Part shown: positions 15,441 through 22,948 of the stretch, piece after piece
Layout: each line of letters begins with the position of its first letter
Numbering within the stretch: the first letter of the stretch is position 1
Source of the DNA: Phycisphaerae bacterium
Lineage (GTDB): Bacteria > Planctomycetota > Phycisphaerae > Phycisphaerales > SM1A02
Direction of reading: 5' to 3'
DNA: 26,591 bases
Assembly: GCA_002718515.1 (NCBI GenBank)
Contig: PBEX01000028.1
Location: 1-26,591 of the forward strand
Notes under the pieces: model-generated
Databases searched by the model: none
What the model was told of the DNA's origin: nothing
The model's input: the letters and a program-made list of their open reading frames with translations, nothing else
Program-made: the position numbers and the translations under genes

Positions 15441-16054
15441 GTTGCAAATTTCCTTTCAAGAGTAGGGTAGATAGTGGGAATTGTACCCGCAAACAAGATA
15501 AAGCCGCCGGTGACACAGATGAGATGATGTTCATGAACGAGCATCGTTGAAACTGATACAAGAACGGCCCAGAAATAGGATGCGCATTTAGAAGCAACAC
15601 TCTTTTTGTTACTGATGATAAATGCAATCGTAAAGACATATGCAACATGCAGAGATGGTGCGTGGTTCCAAAGAGAAATGTTTTTTGCTCCAATGGGGTT
15701 GAATAGCGTATGTCCCCAAATGCCTCCGTCAAGTGTGTTTTCATAACCAACTGCAATTGGGATGAAGATAAAGAGAGGGGCAGCGATGAGGGTTTGTGCG
15801 AGTAGTGTGAGCATTGGTGCGAGTGCCTCTTTCCAGTTTTTGAACCACAATGGAAAAAGTGTCACTGCTAAATCAAGTGAAAAATAGATTGGCATAGCCC
15901 ACCACTGAAATCGAATGTTCGATTCCCATTCAAAGTAAAGCGGCAATCGTTCTTCGCGGGACGCGCTGAGTTCATGGGATACCGTCCAGATGCACATGAA
16001 TGCAATGCTGAATCCAATCGCCACCCAAATGGTGCTTACCTTGTCTTTGGTCAT
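15437..16054 (-). CDS. PAP2-like integral membrane protein with altered active site
   Basis: A protein of 205 residues with about six membrane helices. NHAPSLHVAY fits the PSxH motif of PAP2 phosphatases and inositolphosphoryl- or phosphoceramide transferases. LVHEHHLICVTGG occupies the position of the third motif, usually H-x-x-x-D. The His is present, but the Asp is Cys (HHLIC). In PAP2 enzymes this His is the nucleophile and the Asp supports it, so activity is uncertain. The likely role is phosphate-ester or lipid head-group transfer at the outer membrane face. It starts on the stop of the cyclophilin gene (TAATG, 1-base overlap) and ends on the FMN reductase start. The functional link within the trio is not obvious. 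Confidence 0.72.
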   Translation of the reverse strand: MTKDKVSTIWVAIGFSIAFMCIWTVSHELSASREERLPLYFEWESNIRFQWWAMPIYFSLDLAVTLFPLWFKNWKEALAPMLTLLAQTLIAAPLFIFIPIAVGYENTLDGGIWGHTLFNPIGAKNISLWNHAPSLHVAYVFTIAFIISNKKSVASKCASYFWAVLVSVSTMLVHEHHLICVTGGFILFAGTIPTIYPTLERKFAT

Positions 16055-16518
16055 TACGCTGTGACGGTTTTCATTGATATGTCTTCAAGTGGCCTGTCGC
16101 CTTGGCCGGTAGCTGCGCCGCCGATTTCACGAACGACTTCAATGCCATCAATGACTTTGCCAAACGCGGTGTATTGGCCGTCGAGGTGTTGGCAGTGATC
16201 CCGGCCGAGACAAATGAAGAACTGGCTTCCTGCTGAATTTGGATCTTGGGAGCGTGCCATAGAAAGAACGCCTTCGTGGTGTTCGCGGTCGTTGAATTCA
16301 GCATCGACTGTCCAGCCGGGTCCGCCGGTTCCTGAACCATTTGGGCATCCACCTTGAATGACGAATTGTGGAATGATTCGGTGGAAATTGAGTCCATCGT
16401 AAAACTGGTCTTTTGCAAGTTTTAGGAAGTTTGCAGTGTGTTTTGGGGCAACGTCATCCCATAGTTCGACGGTGATGGTGCCTTTGCTCGTTTCGATTGT
16501 TGCTGTTGGATAACTCAT
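16054..16518 (-). CDS. ppiB: Cyclophilin-type peptidyl-prolyl cis-trans isomerase
   Basis: A single cyclophilin domain of about 154 residues that speeds proline isomerisation during protein folding. The catalytic signature is present: NFHRIIPQFVIQGGCPNGSGTGGPGW, with the active Arg in FHR, then GVLSMARSQDPNSAGSQFFI. There is no signal peptide, so it is cytoplasmic. ATG 16518 is chosen; a GTG two codons upstream is equally possible and no clear ribosome site separates them. It is the first gene of a run with one- and four-base overlaps (PAP2-like protein, FMN reductase). It is divergent from umuD across about 70 bases. Confidence 0.94.
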   Translation of the reverse strand: MSYPTATIETSKGTITVELWDDVAPKHTANFLKLAKDQFYDGLNFHRIIPQFVIQGGCPNGSGTGGPGWTVDAEFNDREHHEGVLSMARSQDPNSAGSQFFICLGRDHCQHLDGQYTAFGKVIDGIEVVREIGGAATGQGDRPLEDISMKTVTA

Positions 16519-16566
16519 CCTCACATTTTACCAAAGTGTCTGATCCTGGACCAGGCCCTCGGCGAG

Positions 16567-16585
16567 TTTGTTAGGTTTTTGTTAG
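16567..16585 (+). promoter_or_regulatory. Direct repeat TTTGTTAG x2, candidate SOS operator
   Basis: TTTGTTAG occurs at 16567-16574 and again at 16578-16585, an 11-base period, ending nine bases before the umuD ATG. The period equals that of the alphaproteobacterial LexA operator GTTC-N7-GTTC. No other LexA-box type (CGAAC-GTTC or CTG-N10-CAG) is evident. Assignment to LexA is inference. Confidence 0.4.
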
Positions 16586-16594
16586 TATTCGCAA

Positions 16595-17035
16595 ATGCCG
16601 TCGTCGAAGAATGAATCCTTGCGTTTGCCCCTTTTTGGGGGGCGTGTTGAAGCGGGCTTTCCGTCGCCCGCAGACGACTTCATCGAACGCTCGCTTGATC
16701 TCAACGAACAACTCGTGCACAACCCCATCGCGACCTTCTTTATCTGCGCCCAAGGGCAATCAATGGTTGGTGCCGGCATTCACGATGGCGATTTGCTCAT
16801 CGTCGACCGTTCAATGACGCCAACGCACGGAAGCATTGTTGTTGCCGTTGTTGATGGGGGACTTACCGTTAAGCGTCTTTCCATCGCGCGCGGCAAGTCA
16901 CAACTTCACCCAGAACCCAATCAGCAATCACAAGAAGCGTTTCAATCGATTCCGCTTCATGAAGAATGCGATGTCACAATTTGGGGCGTTGTCACATGGT
17001 CACTTCATCGTTTGAGCATGCCATGTACGCACTAG
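16595..17035 (+). CDS. umuD: UmuD-like SOS mutagenesis protein (S24 peptidase)
   Basis: The self-cleaving subunit of DNA polymerase V. The 146-residue protein has a very short N-terminal arm and the cleavage site Ala20-Gly21 in VEAGFPSPADD. The catalytic dyad is Ser56 in CAQGQSM and Lys93 in GLTVKRL. RecA-stimulated cleavage gives UmuD', which joins UmuC. There is no HTH domain, which rules out LexA. The C terminus (after about residue 135) overlaps the umuC start by 13 bases. Almost no leader exists between a TTTGTTAG direct repeat and the ATG, so the transcript may be short-leadered or leaderless. Confidence 0.94.
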   Translation: MPSSKNESLRLPLFGGRVEAGFPSPADDFIERSLDLNEQLVHNPIATFFICAQGQSMVGAGIHDGDLLIVDRSMTPTHGSIVVAVVDGGLTVKRLSIARGKSQLHPEPNQQSQEAFQSIPLHEECDVTIWGVVTWSLHRLSMPCTH

Positions 17036-18279
17036 CAGACTGTAATAATTTTTATGCATCATGTGAACGTGTTTTTGAACCACATCTTGAGTGCAAACCC
17101 GTTGTTGTCCTTTCAAACAATGATGGTTGCGTCATTGCTCGCTCGCAAGAAGCCAAAGATATCGGTTTTAAAATGGGCGAACCAATTTTTAAATGCCAAT
17201 CACGAGTGCATGCCCACCGCGTCATCGTTCGCTCATCAAACTTTTCCTTGTATGGAGATATGTCTCGGCGAGTGATGCAAACGCTTCGTTTGTTTACGCC
17301 TGATGTCGAAGTGTATTCCATCGATGAAGCGTTTCTCGATTTGTCTGGGTTGAGGGGTCGAGATGCACTTTCTGAAATGGCTCGCATGCGTGCAACGGTG
17401 CTAAGATGGACGGGGATTCCAATTTCAATTGGCATTGGCAAAACAAAAACACTCGCAAAACTCGCCAATCATTACGCGAAAAAACATCCAGAAACGGGTG
17501 GCGTTTCCGAGATACCAGACCCGCCCGAAAAAATGCTTCGCAAAGTTGAAGTGGGTGATGTGTGGGGCGTTGGTCGACAGTGGTCAAAGAAACTGCAAAT
17601 GATTGGCATTCAAACAGCGTTTGATTTAGCAAGCGCCGATGAAATGCTTTTACGCAAATCATTCAATATTGTGGCGATGAAAACAGCGATGGAACTTCGT
17701 GGTCACCGATTCTTTGGATTAGAGCAAACGCCAGAACAACGAAAAACGCTTCTGCGATCTCGATCATTCGGTAGTGCGGTGACATCTTGGCAAGATATGT
17801 CGGACGCCATTGCATCACACGCAACGCGTGCTGCGGAAAAACTTCGACAAGAACAACTCGTTGCCAAGCACCTTCGCGTGTTTATGCATACGAGTTTATT
17901 TAATCGTTTTGACCCTCGGTATTCTGCGAGTGATGGCGTTGACTTGTTACCCCCAACGAATGTGACGCACCGCATCATCAAAGCAGCGCTTGATGTTGCA
18001 CGGCCGCTTTGGAAGGATGGCTTTAAATATAAGCGTGCTGGGGTTTACATGCCTGATTTAGCGAAAGGACCAGTGCAGCAGTCGCTGTTTGACGCAGAAG
18101 CGCAAATTCAAAATGACAAGCGCATGATGCAAGTGCTTGATGACATAAATACCACAATGGGCGCGGGCACACTTCATTTTGCATCATCAGGTTTTTCCAG
18201 AAAATGGCATATGCGTCAGTTAAATCGGTCGCCTCGCTACACAACTCGCTGGGATGAATTGCCCGTGATTACGCTGTAA
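17023..18279 (+). CDS. umuC: UmuC-like Y-family DNA polymerase (Pol V catalytic subunit)
   Basis: A translesion DNA polymerase of 418 residues from ATG 17023, close to the 422 of E. coli UmuC. A longer reading from 16966 would run deep into umuD. Catalytic acids are visible: Asp6 in MYALADCNNFYASCERVF, then Asp101-Glu102 in VYSIDEAFLDLSG. The fingers and palm motifs NNDGCVIARS and GIPISIGIGKTKTLAKLAN are intact. A helix-hairpin-helix region (VGDVWGVGRQWSKKL) and a C-terminal clamp-binding motif QQSLF are also present. It is transcribed with umuD. Its last 11 bases overlap the end of the convergent FkbM methyltransferase gene. Confidence 0.96.
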   Translation: MYALADCNNFYASCERVFEPHLECKPVVVLSNNDGCVIARSQEAKDIGFKMGEPIFKCQSRVHAHRVIVRSSNFSLYGDMSRRVMQTLRLFTPDVEVYSIDEAFLDLSGLRGRDALSEMARMRATVLRWTGIPISIGIGKTKTLAKLANHYAKKHPETGGVSEIPDPPEKMLRKVEVGDVWGVGRQWSKKLQMIGIQTAFDLASADEMLLRKSFNIVAMKTAMELRGHRFFGLEQTPEQRKTLLRSRSFGSAVTSWQDMSDAIASHATRAAEKLRQEQLVAKHLRVFMHTSLFNRFDPRYSASDGVDLLPPTNVTHRIIKAALDVARPLWKDGFKYKRAGVYMPDLAKGPVQQSLFDAEAQIQNDKRMMQVLDDINTTMGAGTLHFASSGFSRKWHMRQLNRSPRYTTRWDELPVITL

Positions 18280-19042
18280 ACTCGAAGATGTAATTGCGAT
18301 GCACTTCGCCATCTTTGCGATAAGGTTGACTATTGAAGTCACTAATCGGAAATTGTTGTGAGCCAGCAATGAAAGAGCCTGAGTAACCAAGTTGGTGGAG
18401 TTGGTCGGCAATCGAAGGAACAGCGCATTCATGGATTTCAACAAGGATGACTGGCTTGTCTTCAGAAAGCAATTGTGTTGCACCTTTAAAGACAGAATCT
18501 TCGTGACCTTCAACATCACATTTGATGAATTGGATGGGTCTAGGCAATGAATCCTTGATGGTGTCAAGTGTAGTCGTTTCAACTTCGATGGTTTCACTCT
18601 CGATGTGTTCGGAAGAATCCGTTTCAATGGAGCCTCCGCCGTGACCAGCATATGCTCGGTTAAAGGTCGTCGTCCCACAAGCGTCCGACAGCGCAGTCAT
18701 TCGCAGGTCGACATTTGTTAGCTTAAACATGCGTTCAACTTCTTGAATCGTTTCTTTGAGTTCAGGCTGAGCTTCAAATGCGACAACATTGCCAGATGAC
18801 CCAACGCATTGAGATAGCCAATATGTAAAGACGCCTCTGTTTGCACCGATGTCTAACACCGTAGTGCCCTTTAAATCAAGCGATTGAATGTATGCAATTG
18901 ACTCACGTTCAGTGCGAACGGCATAGCGCCAAAACCGATGTCGATGTTTTAGATGTGACCAGAATGACTGAAACATGAATGCTTCTAGAGTTATACCACA
19001 ATTCATGCTGTATGAATTAACGGAGTCATTCGTGTCAATCAT
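18269..19042 (-). CDS. FkbM family methyltransferase
   Basis: An S-adenosylmethionine-dependent O-methyltransferase-like protein of up to 257 residues. SAM motif I is TVLDIGANRGVFTYWL (about 62-77), followed by NVVAFEAQPE (acidic end of beta 2). The FkbM signature region TTLDTIKDSLPRPIQFIKCDVEGHE carries the Asp-Val-Glu-Gly-His. Relatives methylate sugars or small molecules in glycan and secondary-metabolite pathways, but the substrate here is unknown. The start is uncertain: ATG 19042 lacks a ribosome site and ATG 18976 would trim 22 residues outside the core. No glycosyltransferase lies near. It converges on umuC with an 11-base overlap and diverges from the fibro-slime gene. Confidence 0.88.
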   Translation of the reverse strand: MIDTNDSVNSYSMNCGITLEAFMFQSFWSHLKHRHRFWRYAVRTERESIAYIQSLDLKGTTVLDIGANRGVFTYWLSQCVGSSGNVVAFEAQPELKETIQEVERMFKLTNVDLRMTALSDACGTTTFNRAYAGHGGGSIETDSSEHIESETIEVETTTLDTIKDSLPRPIQFIKCDVEGHEDSVFKGATQLLSEDKPVILVEIHECAVPSIADQLHQLGYSGSFIAGSQQFPISDFNSQPYRKDGEVHRNYIFEFTA

Positions 19043-19128
19043 GAGGAAGATGCTAATTGCGCAGTTGTCATTATTGAATTGAATAAATCTTTGACGAAAA
19101 ATCTTCGATGCAATAGTTAGAAAACATC

Positions 19129-19135
19129 AAGGAGG
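19129..19135 (+). promoter_or_regulatory. Strong Shine-Dalgarno of the fibro-slime gene
   Basis: AAGGAGG, five bases before ATG 19141, is the strongest ribosome binding site in the window. A possible -35 (TTGACG, 19091-19096) lies upstream, but no good -10 follows it. Confidence 0.7.
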
Positions 19136-19140
19136 CAGCA

Positions 19141-20004
19141 ATGCGAATGATAGGCACAATAACGGTAGTGACAGTGTGTTCAGCAATGCTTGCAATGAAT
19201 GACACTCCACCCAACACAATTGAATTAAGTGGGACCGTTCGCGACTTCAAAGAGCGAGGTTCTTGTGGTGGAGGTCATCCAGATTTCGAAGTGTATCCTT
19301 CGAAGGGGTTTGGACAATATTGCAAAAACATTGCAACGCAACTCGGTGAAGATGATTTACCAGTTTTCATTGGAGGTGGTAAAAAAGTTAAGCGTCAATG
19401 CAAGGATAGTCAGGGGCGCCCCATTTGTTGGACGCTTTACGACCCAGATTTAGGAGACTCTCCGATTCGATTTCGATGTGGCACATCGACGGGGGGTATT
19501 GAATCCTCAGATTCGTTCAATCAGTGGTATAGAGATGTTGAAGGTATCAACATTAACATTCCAATAACACTGACGCTGGTTGAGCAAGCCGATGGTTCAT
19601 ACGTTTTTGACGATGAGCTTGACCCACTCTACCAATCACTTGAGGGCTTTTTTCCCATCGAACATCAGGGCTGGGGGAATCCCAGTGGGTGGCCTGATCG
19701 CAACTTTCACTTTACATTTGAGTTGCACACATCATTTACATACCACGAAAGTGATGCGCAGTACTTCAAGTTTATTGGTGATGATGACGTATGGGTCTTC
19801 ATCGACGGACAACTTGTCATTGACCTAGGTGGCATTCATGGATCGACGCAGCAATATGTCGATTTAACACGACTCGAATTAGAAGAGGGTGAAACCTATT
19901 CGCTCGATTTCTTCTTTGCTGAACGTCATCGCACCGAATCAAACTTCAGATTCCAAACGAATCTAATGTTTGAGGAAATTGAAATGCCAATTGGCTATGA
20001 CTGA
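19141..20004 (+). CDS. Secreted fibro-slime domain protein
   Basis: A 287-residue exported protein consisting of a signal peptide (about 1-18) and one fibro-slime domain. The family starts at LSGTVRDFKE, includes a DSFNQWYRDVEGININIPITLTL stretch, and has the hallmark YFKFIGDDDVWVFIDGQLVIDLGGIHG followed by FFFAERHRTESNFRF. Fibro-slime domains are related to PA14 beta-barrels and occur in Fibrobacter cellulose-adhesion proteins and slime-mould secreted proteins, where carbohydrate or calcium binding is likely. Three acidic residues in GDDDVW could hold calcium. Four Cys in the N-terminal half may form disulfides. No sorting domain or C-terminal anchor is seen. Its TGA directly abuts the stop of the convergent aldehyde dehydrogenase gene. 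Confidence 0.9.
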   Translation: MRMIGTITVVTVCSAMLAMNDTPPNTIELSGTVRDFKERGSCGGGHPDFEVYPSKGFGQYCKNIATQLGEDDLPVFIGGGKKVKRQCKDSQGRPICWTLYDPDLGDSPIRFRCGTSTGGIESSDSFNQWYRDVEGININIPITLTLVEQADGSYVFDDELDPLYQSLEGFFPIEHQGWGNPSGWPDRNFHFTFELHTSFTYHESDAQYFKFIGDDDVWVFIDGQLVIDLGGIHGSTQQYVDLTRLELEEGETYSLDFFFAERHRTESNFRFQTNLMFEEIEMPIGYD

Positions 20005-21393
20005 TTAATACTTGGGTTTCACTTGGTGGATTGGGATGTTCACAGTCCTTACTTGCGTAAACTGTCGGTGACCATCTCGTCCACTGTGATACCCATAACC
20101 AGACTGGCCTGCTCCGACCCATGGCGTGCCCTCTGCACCACCACAAGCTTTGTTGATGCCAATCATGCCTGTTGTTAACTGGCGAGCAATAGAAACAGCG
20201 TGTTCTACTTCGCCAAACACAGCGCCGCCTAATCCGTACGGCGTGTCGTTTGCGAGTTCAACGGCTTGCTCATCGTTTGATACGCGTTGAATACAACACA
20301 CCGGACCGAATGTTTCATCATGCATAATTCGCATTTGATGTGAGCAACCTGTGAGGACAGTTGGCTTAATAAAGTTGTCATGGGTTGAACCGCCACATCT
20401 CACTTCAGCACCATCTTCAATGGCTTGGTCAAGTTGTTGAAGCACGATGTCTCGCTGTGTGCTGCTTACCATTGGGCCGATTGCGACATCATCTTCAGAT
20501 GGGTTGCCCTGTTTTAACTCTTCTGTTTTGCTGATCACGAGTGATTCAAACTCATCAGCAACAGTGTCATTGACATAAATTCGCTCAGTGCTCACGCAAA
20601 CTTGCCCAGCGTTTCTGAAACTATTGTGAACTGCAAAAGTTGCAGCTGCTTCAATGTCTGCATCATTGAGAACGATGAGCGCATCTTTACCGCCAAGTTC
20701 AAGAATTACTCTTTTTAAGTCTGGACCACACGCAGTCAGTATGTTTGCTCCAACTTCGCGTGAACCAGTAAAGGTCACTAGATTGATGTCTGATGAAACC
20801 AGTGCTTTGCCTTGGTCATCTGCACCGTGGATAGTTTGAAGAACGCCCTCAGGAAGAAACTCATTAAGAATGTCAGCGTACGCTTGCCCAACGAGTGGAG
20901 TCTCTTCAGAAGGTTTAAAGATAACGGTGTTGCCAGCAACGAGTGATGGAAGAATGCACTGCTGTGGCATAAGCATTGGGAAATTCCATGGTGTGATTGC
21001 AGCGCTTACACCAAAAGGATCACGGTACACAAGTGATTTTGTGTTTTCATCACAGACTTCTTCTGGAAGAAATGCTTCGTAAGCACTTTCTAACTCTGAT
21101 GCATACTTCTGAGCGCCATACGAGGCCTCGCCTTGTGCTTCCTTAGTGCTCTTGCCCATCTCAGCAGTAATCAAGGAGCCTATTGCTTGTGCTTCTTCTT
21201 CGAGTCGCTTCGCAACTGGTTTGAGTAATGCAACTCGAGCCTCAAGGCCTAACTTCGCCCACTCTTTCTGAGCATTACGAGCTTTTGCAACAATTGATGG
21301 AATCTCATCTACTGGCGTAATGGGTAGGGTTCCCACGACTTCTTGAGTTGCAGGGTTGATTGATTCGAGCGTAGTTGTTGTAGCGGTAGTCAT
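20005..21393 (-). CDS. NAD(P)-dependent aldehyde dehydrogenase
   Basis: A member of the aldehyde dehydrogenase superfamily (462 residues), close to succinate-semialdehyde and related dehydrogenases. The cofactor motifs ITPWNFP and VTFTGSREVG are present. The catalytic residues are Glu232 in VILELGGKDA and Cys266 in NAGQVCVSTERI. It oxidises an aldehyde to an acid; the actual substrate cannot be assigned from context. ATG 21393 is preferred because AAGGA lies just upstream and a consensus TATAAT (minus strand, 21426-21421) begins about 28 bases before it, which excludes the longer reading from 21450. It shares a divergent promoter region with trhO and abuts the fibro-slime stop with no gap. 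Confidence 0.94.
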   Translation of the reverse strand: MTTATTTTLESINPATQEVVGTLPITPVDEIPSIVAKARNAQKEWAKLGLEARVALLKPVAKRLEEEAQAIGSLITAEMGKSTKEAQGEASYGAQKYASELESAYEAFLPEEVCDENTKSLVYRDPFGVSAAITPWNFPMLMPQQCILPSLVAGNTVIFKPSEETPLVGQAYADILNEFLPEGVLQTIHGADDQGKALVSSDINLVTFTGSREVGANILTACGPDLKRVILELGGKDALIVLNDADIEAAATFAVHNSFRNAGQVCVSTERIYVNDTVADEFESLVISKTEELKQGNPSEDDVAIGPMVSSTQRDIVLQQLDQAIEDGAEVRCGGSTHDNFIKPTVLTGCSHQMRIMHDETFGPVCCIQRVSNDEQAVELANDTPYGLGGAVFGEVEHAVSIARQLTTGMIGINKACGGAEGTPWVGAGQSGYGYHSGRDGHRQFTQVRTVNIPIHQVKPKY

Positions 21394-21420
21394 GTTTTTA
21401 TCCTTACTAATGGACCGCAC

Positions 21421-21453
21421 ATTATACCGCAGATGTACCTTTTTTTGCATCTG
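21421..21453 (-). promoter_or_regulatory. Aldehyde dehydrogenase promoter with overlapping dyad
   Basis: On the minus strand, a perfect TATAAT (-10) sits at 21426-21421, giving a leader of about 20 bases to ATG 21393. The -35 is poor. Instead a CAGATG/CATCTG dyad (21430-21435, 21448-21453) covers the -35 zone, suggesting an activator or repressor site. Confidence 0.5.
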
Positions 21454-21475
21454 TTAAACTACGCTTCTTGAACCG

Positions 21476-22408
21476 ATGAATGCAATAAAACACAATTCAA
21501 GCGATGATTTACTAGTCGTAACGTTCTACCTTTTTGCGTTGCTTGAAGACTTCGACGCGATGCAAAAACCGATTGAGCAGTATTGCAATGCGCGTGGTGT
21601 CAGAGGCATTATTTTGCTTGCTCGCGAAGGGATTAACTCAACAATCGCAGGGCCAAGAGAAGGCGTCCTTGAAGTGCTGTCTTATCTCAAAGAAGATGAG
21701 CGGCTCGCAAAACTAACATGGAAAGAGTCCCATGCGACGCAGCAACCCTTTAGAAAACTAAGAGTCCGCCTCAAACAAGAAATTGTCAAAATGGGCGTAG
21801 AAGGAATCGACCCAAACAAGATTGTTGGCACTTATGTCAAGCCAAAAGAATGGAATGATCTTATCAGCGATCCAGAAGTAATCGTCATTGATACGCGAAA
21901 CGATTACGAAGTAAAGATTGGCACATTCAAGAACGCAATCGACCCTGACATCGAGACTTTTGGAGAACTGCCTGCATGGGTGGAAGAAAATGTCGACAAA
22001 GACAAAAATCCTAAAGTTGCGATGTTCTGTACAGGTGGTATTCGGTGCGAAAAATCTACCGCGTACTTAAAAGAGCAGGGCTTTAAGGATGTCTTTCATC
22101 TTGAGGGCGGCATCCTGAAGTATCTCGAAGAGGTCCCTGAAGAAGAGAGCATGTGGGATGGGCAATGCTTTGTCTTTGACGAGCGAGTTTCTGTTGGGCA
22201 TGGACTTGAGATTGGTGAGTACGAATTGTGTCGTGCTTGCCGAATTCCGATTTGCGGCGAAGACAAAGCCTCTGAACATTTTCAAGAAGGTGTGAGTTGC
22301 CCGCACTGTCATGATGTAACAACACATGAACAGAAAATTCGATTCATGGAACGGCAAAAGCAAATAGAACTTGCTCGCGAGCGTGGTGAGTCACACCTCA
22401 CAAAGTAA
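21476..22408 (+). CDS. trhO: tRNA uridine(34) hydroxylase (TrhO, rhodanese family)
   Basis: This enzyme hydroxylates U34 of several tRNAs, a step towards 5-(carboxy)methoxyuridine, and helps wobble decoding. The 310-residue product has the YceA/TrhO layout: an N-terminal acylphosphatase-like domain ([19 protein letters not shown]) and a rhodanese domain with active-site Cys185 in [10 protein letters not shown] (second Cys191). The C-terminal metal-like cysteines are in [10 protein letters not shown] and CPHC. The [19 protein letters not shown] segment is typical. It starts with ATG at 21476, divergent from aldehyde dehydrogenase. The next gene begins five bases after its stop, so the two are probably in one transcript. 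Confidence 0.95.
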   Translation: MNAIKHNSSDDLLVVTFYLFALLEDFDAMQKPIEQYCNARGVRGIILLAREGINSTIAGPREGVLEVLSYLKEDERLAKLTWKESHATQQPFRKLRVRLKQEIVKMGVEGIDPNKIVGTYVKPKEWNDLISDPEVIVIDTRNDYEVKIGTFKNAIDPDIETFGELPAWVEENVDKDKNPKVAMFCTGGIRCEKSTAYLKEQGFKDVFHLEGGILKYLEEVPEEESMWDGQCFVFDERVSVGHGLEIGEYELCRACRIPICGEDKASEHFQEGVSCPHCHDVTTHEQKIRFMERQKQIELARERGESHLTK

Positions 22409-22413
22409 ACACG

Positions 22414-22917
22414 ATGTTTTATCCAAAACGACCGAAAGTTAGGCCACCAAAATCAATCATTGAGTATGTGTTTGAAGCAGTTGCCATTGGTGGCATGTTG
22501 TATGGATTTTATCTAGTCATTGCGAATTACTCCAGTTTGCCAGACACCATTCCTATTCACTTCAACGCAAGTGGCGTAGCGGATGGTTTTGGGAAGAAGG
22601 GGATGATTTGGCTTCTTCCATTATTAACCCTCATTATGGTTCCAGGAATGCTTGTCCTAAGAAGGTGGCCTTGGATTTCAAATGTGCCTCTAGAAATAAC
22701 TGAAGAAAATGCTGTGTATCAATATGGACTCATCGTAAAGTTGCTTGGGTTCTTGGCAGCAGTTGTTTCACTGACATTTACAGTTATTGTGTATGACACT
22801 ATCGAGATTGCTCATGGGGGGAGTTCACTTCTCGGAGCATGGTTTATTCCTGCTTTGGTCATTCCAATCTTTGGCAGCATGATTTGGTATTTCATCGCTG
22901 CCTTTAGGGGTCGATAA
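22414..22917 (+). CDS. DUF1648 (SdpI-like) membrane protein
   Basis: A small inner-membrane protein of 167 residues with about four helices. The DUF1648 signature is the loop SLPDTIPIHFNASGVADGFGKKGM between the first two helices. Proteins with this domain include SdpI, the immunity and signalling partner of the Bacillus killing factor SdpC, and many uncharacterised members, so no specific function can be given. No toxin gene lies near. It follows trhO by five bases, and the isocitrate dehydrogenase gene begins 31 bases downstream, so all three may be co-transcribed. Confidence 0.83.
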   Translation: MFYPKRPKVRPPKSIIEYVFEAVAIGGMLYGFYLVIANYSSLPDTIPIHFNASGVADGFGKKGMIWLLPLLTLIMVPGMLVLRRWPWISNVPLEITEENAVYQYGLIVKLLGFLAAVVSLTFTVIVYDTIEIAHGGSSLLGAWFIPALVIPIFGSMIWYFIAAFRGR

Positions 22918-22948
22918 TGTGCTCAAGTTGCAGTAAAATGATGGGTCT

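Noticed and set aside
22414..22917. SdpI-type immunity system
   Set aside because: The DUF1648 domain alone is widespread, and no killing-factor gene or SdpR-like regulator lies beside it.
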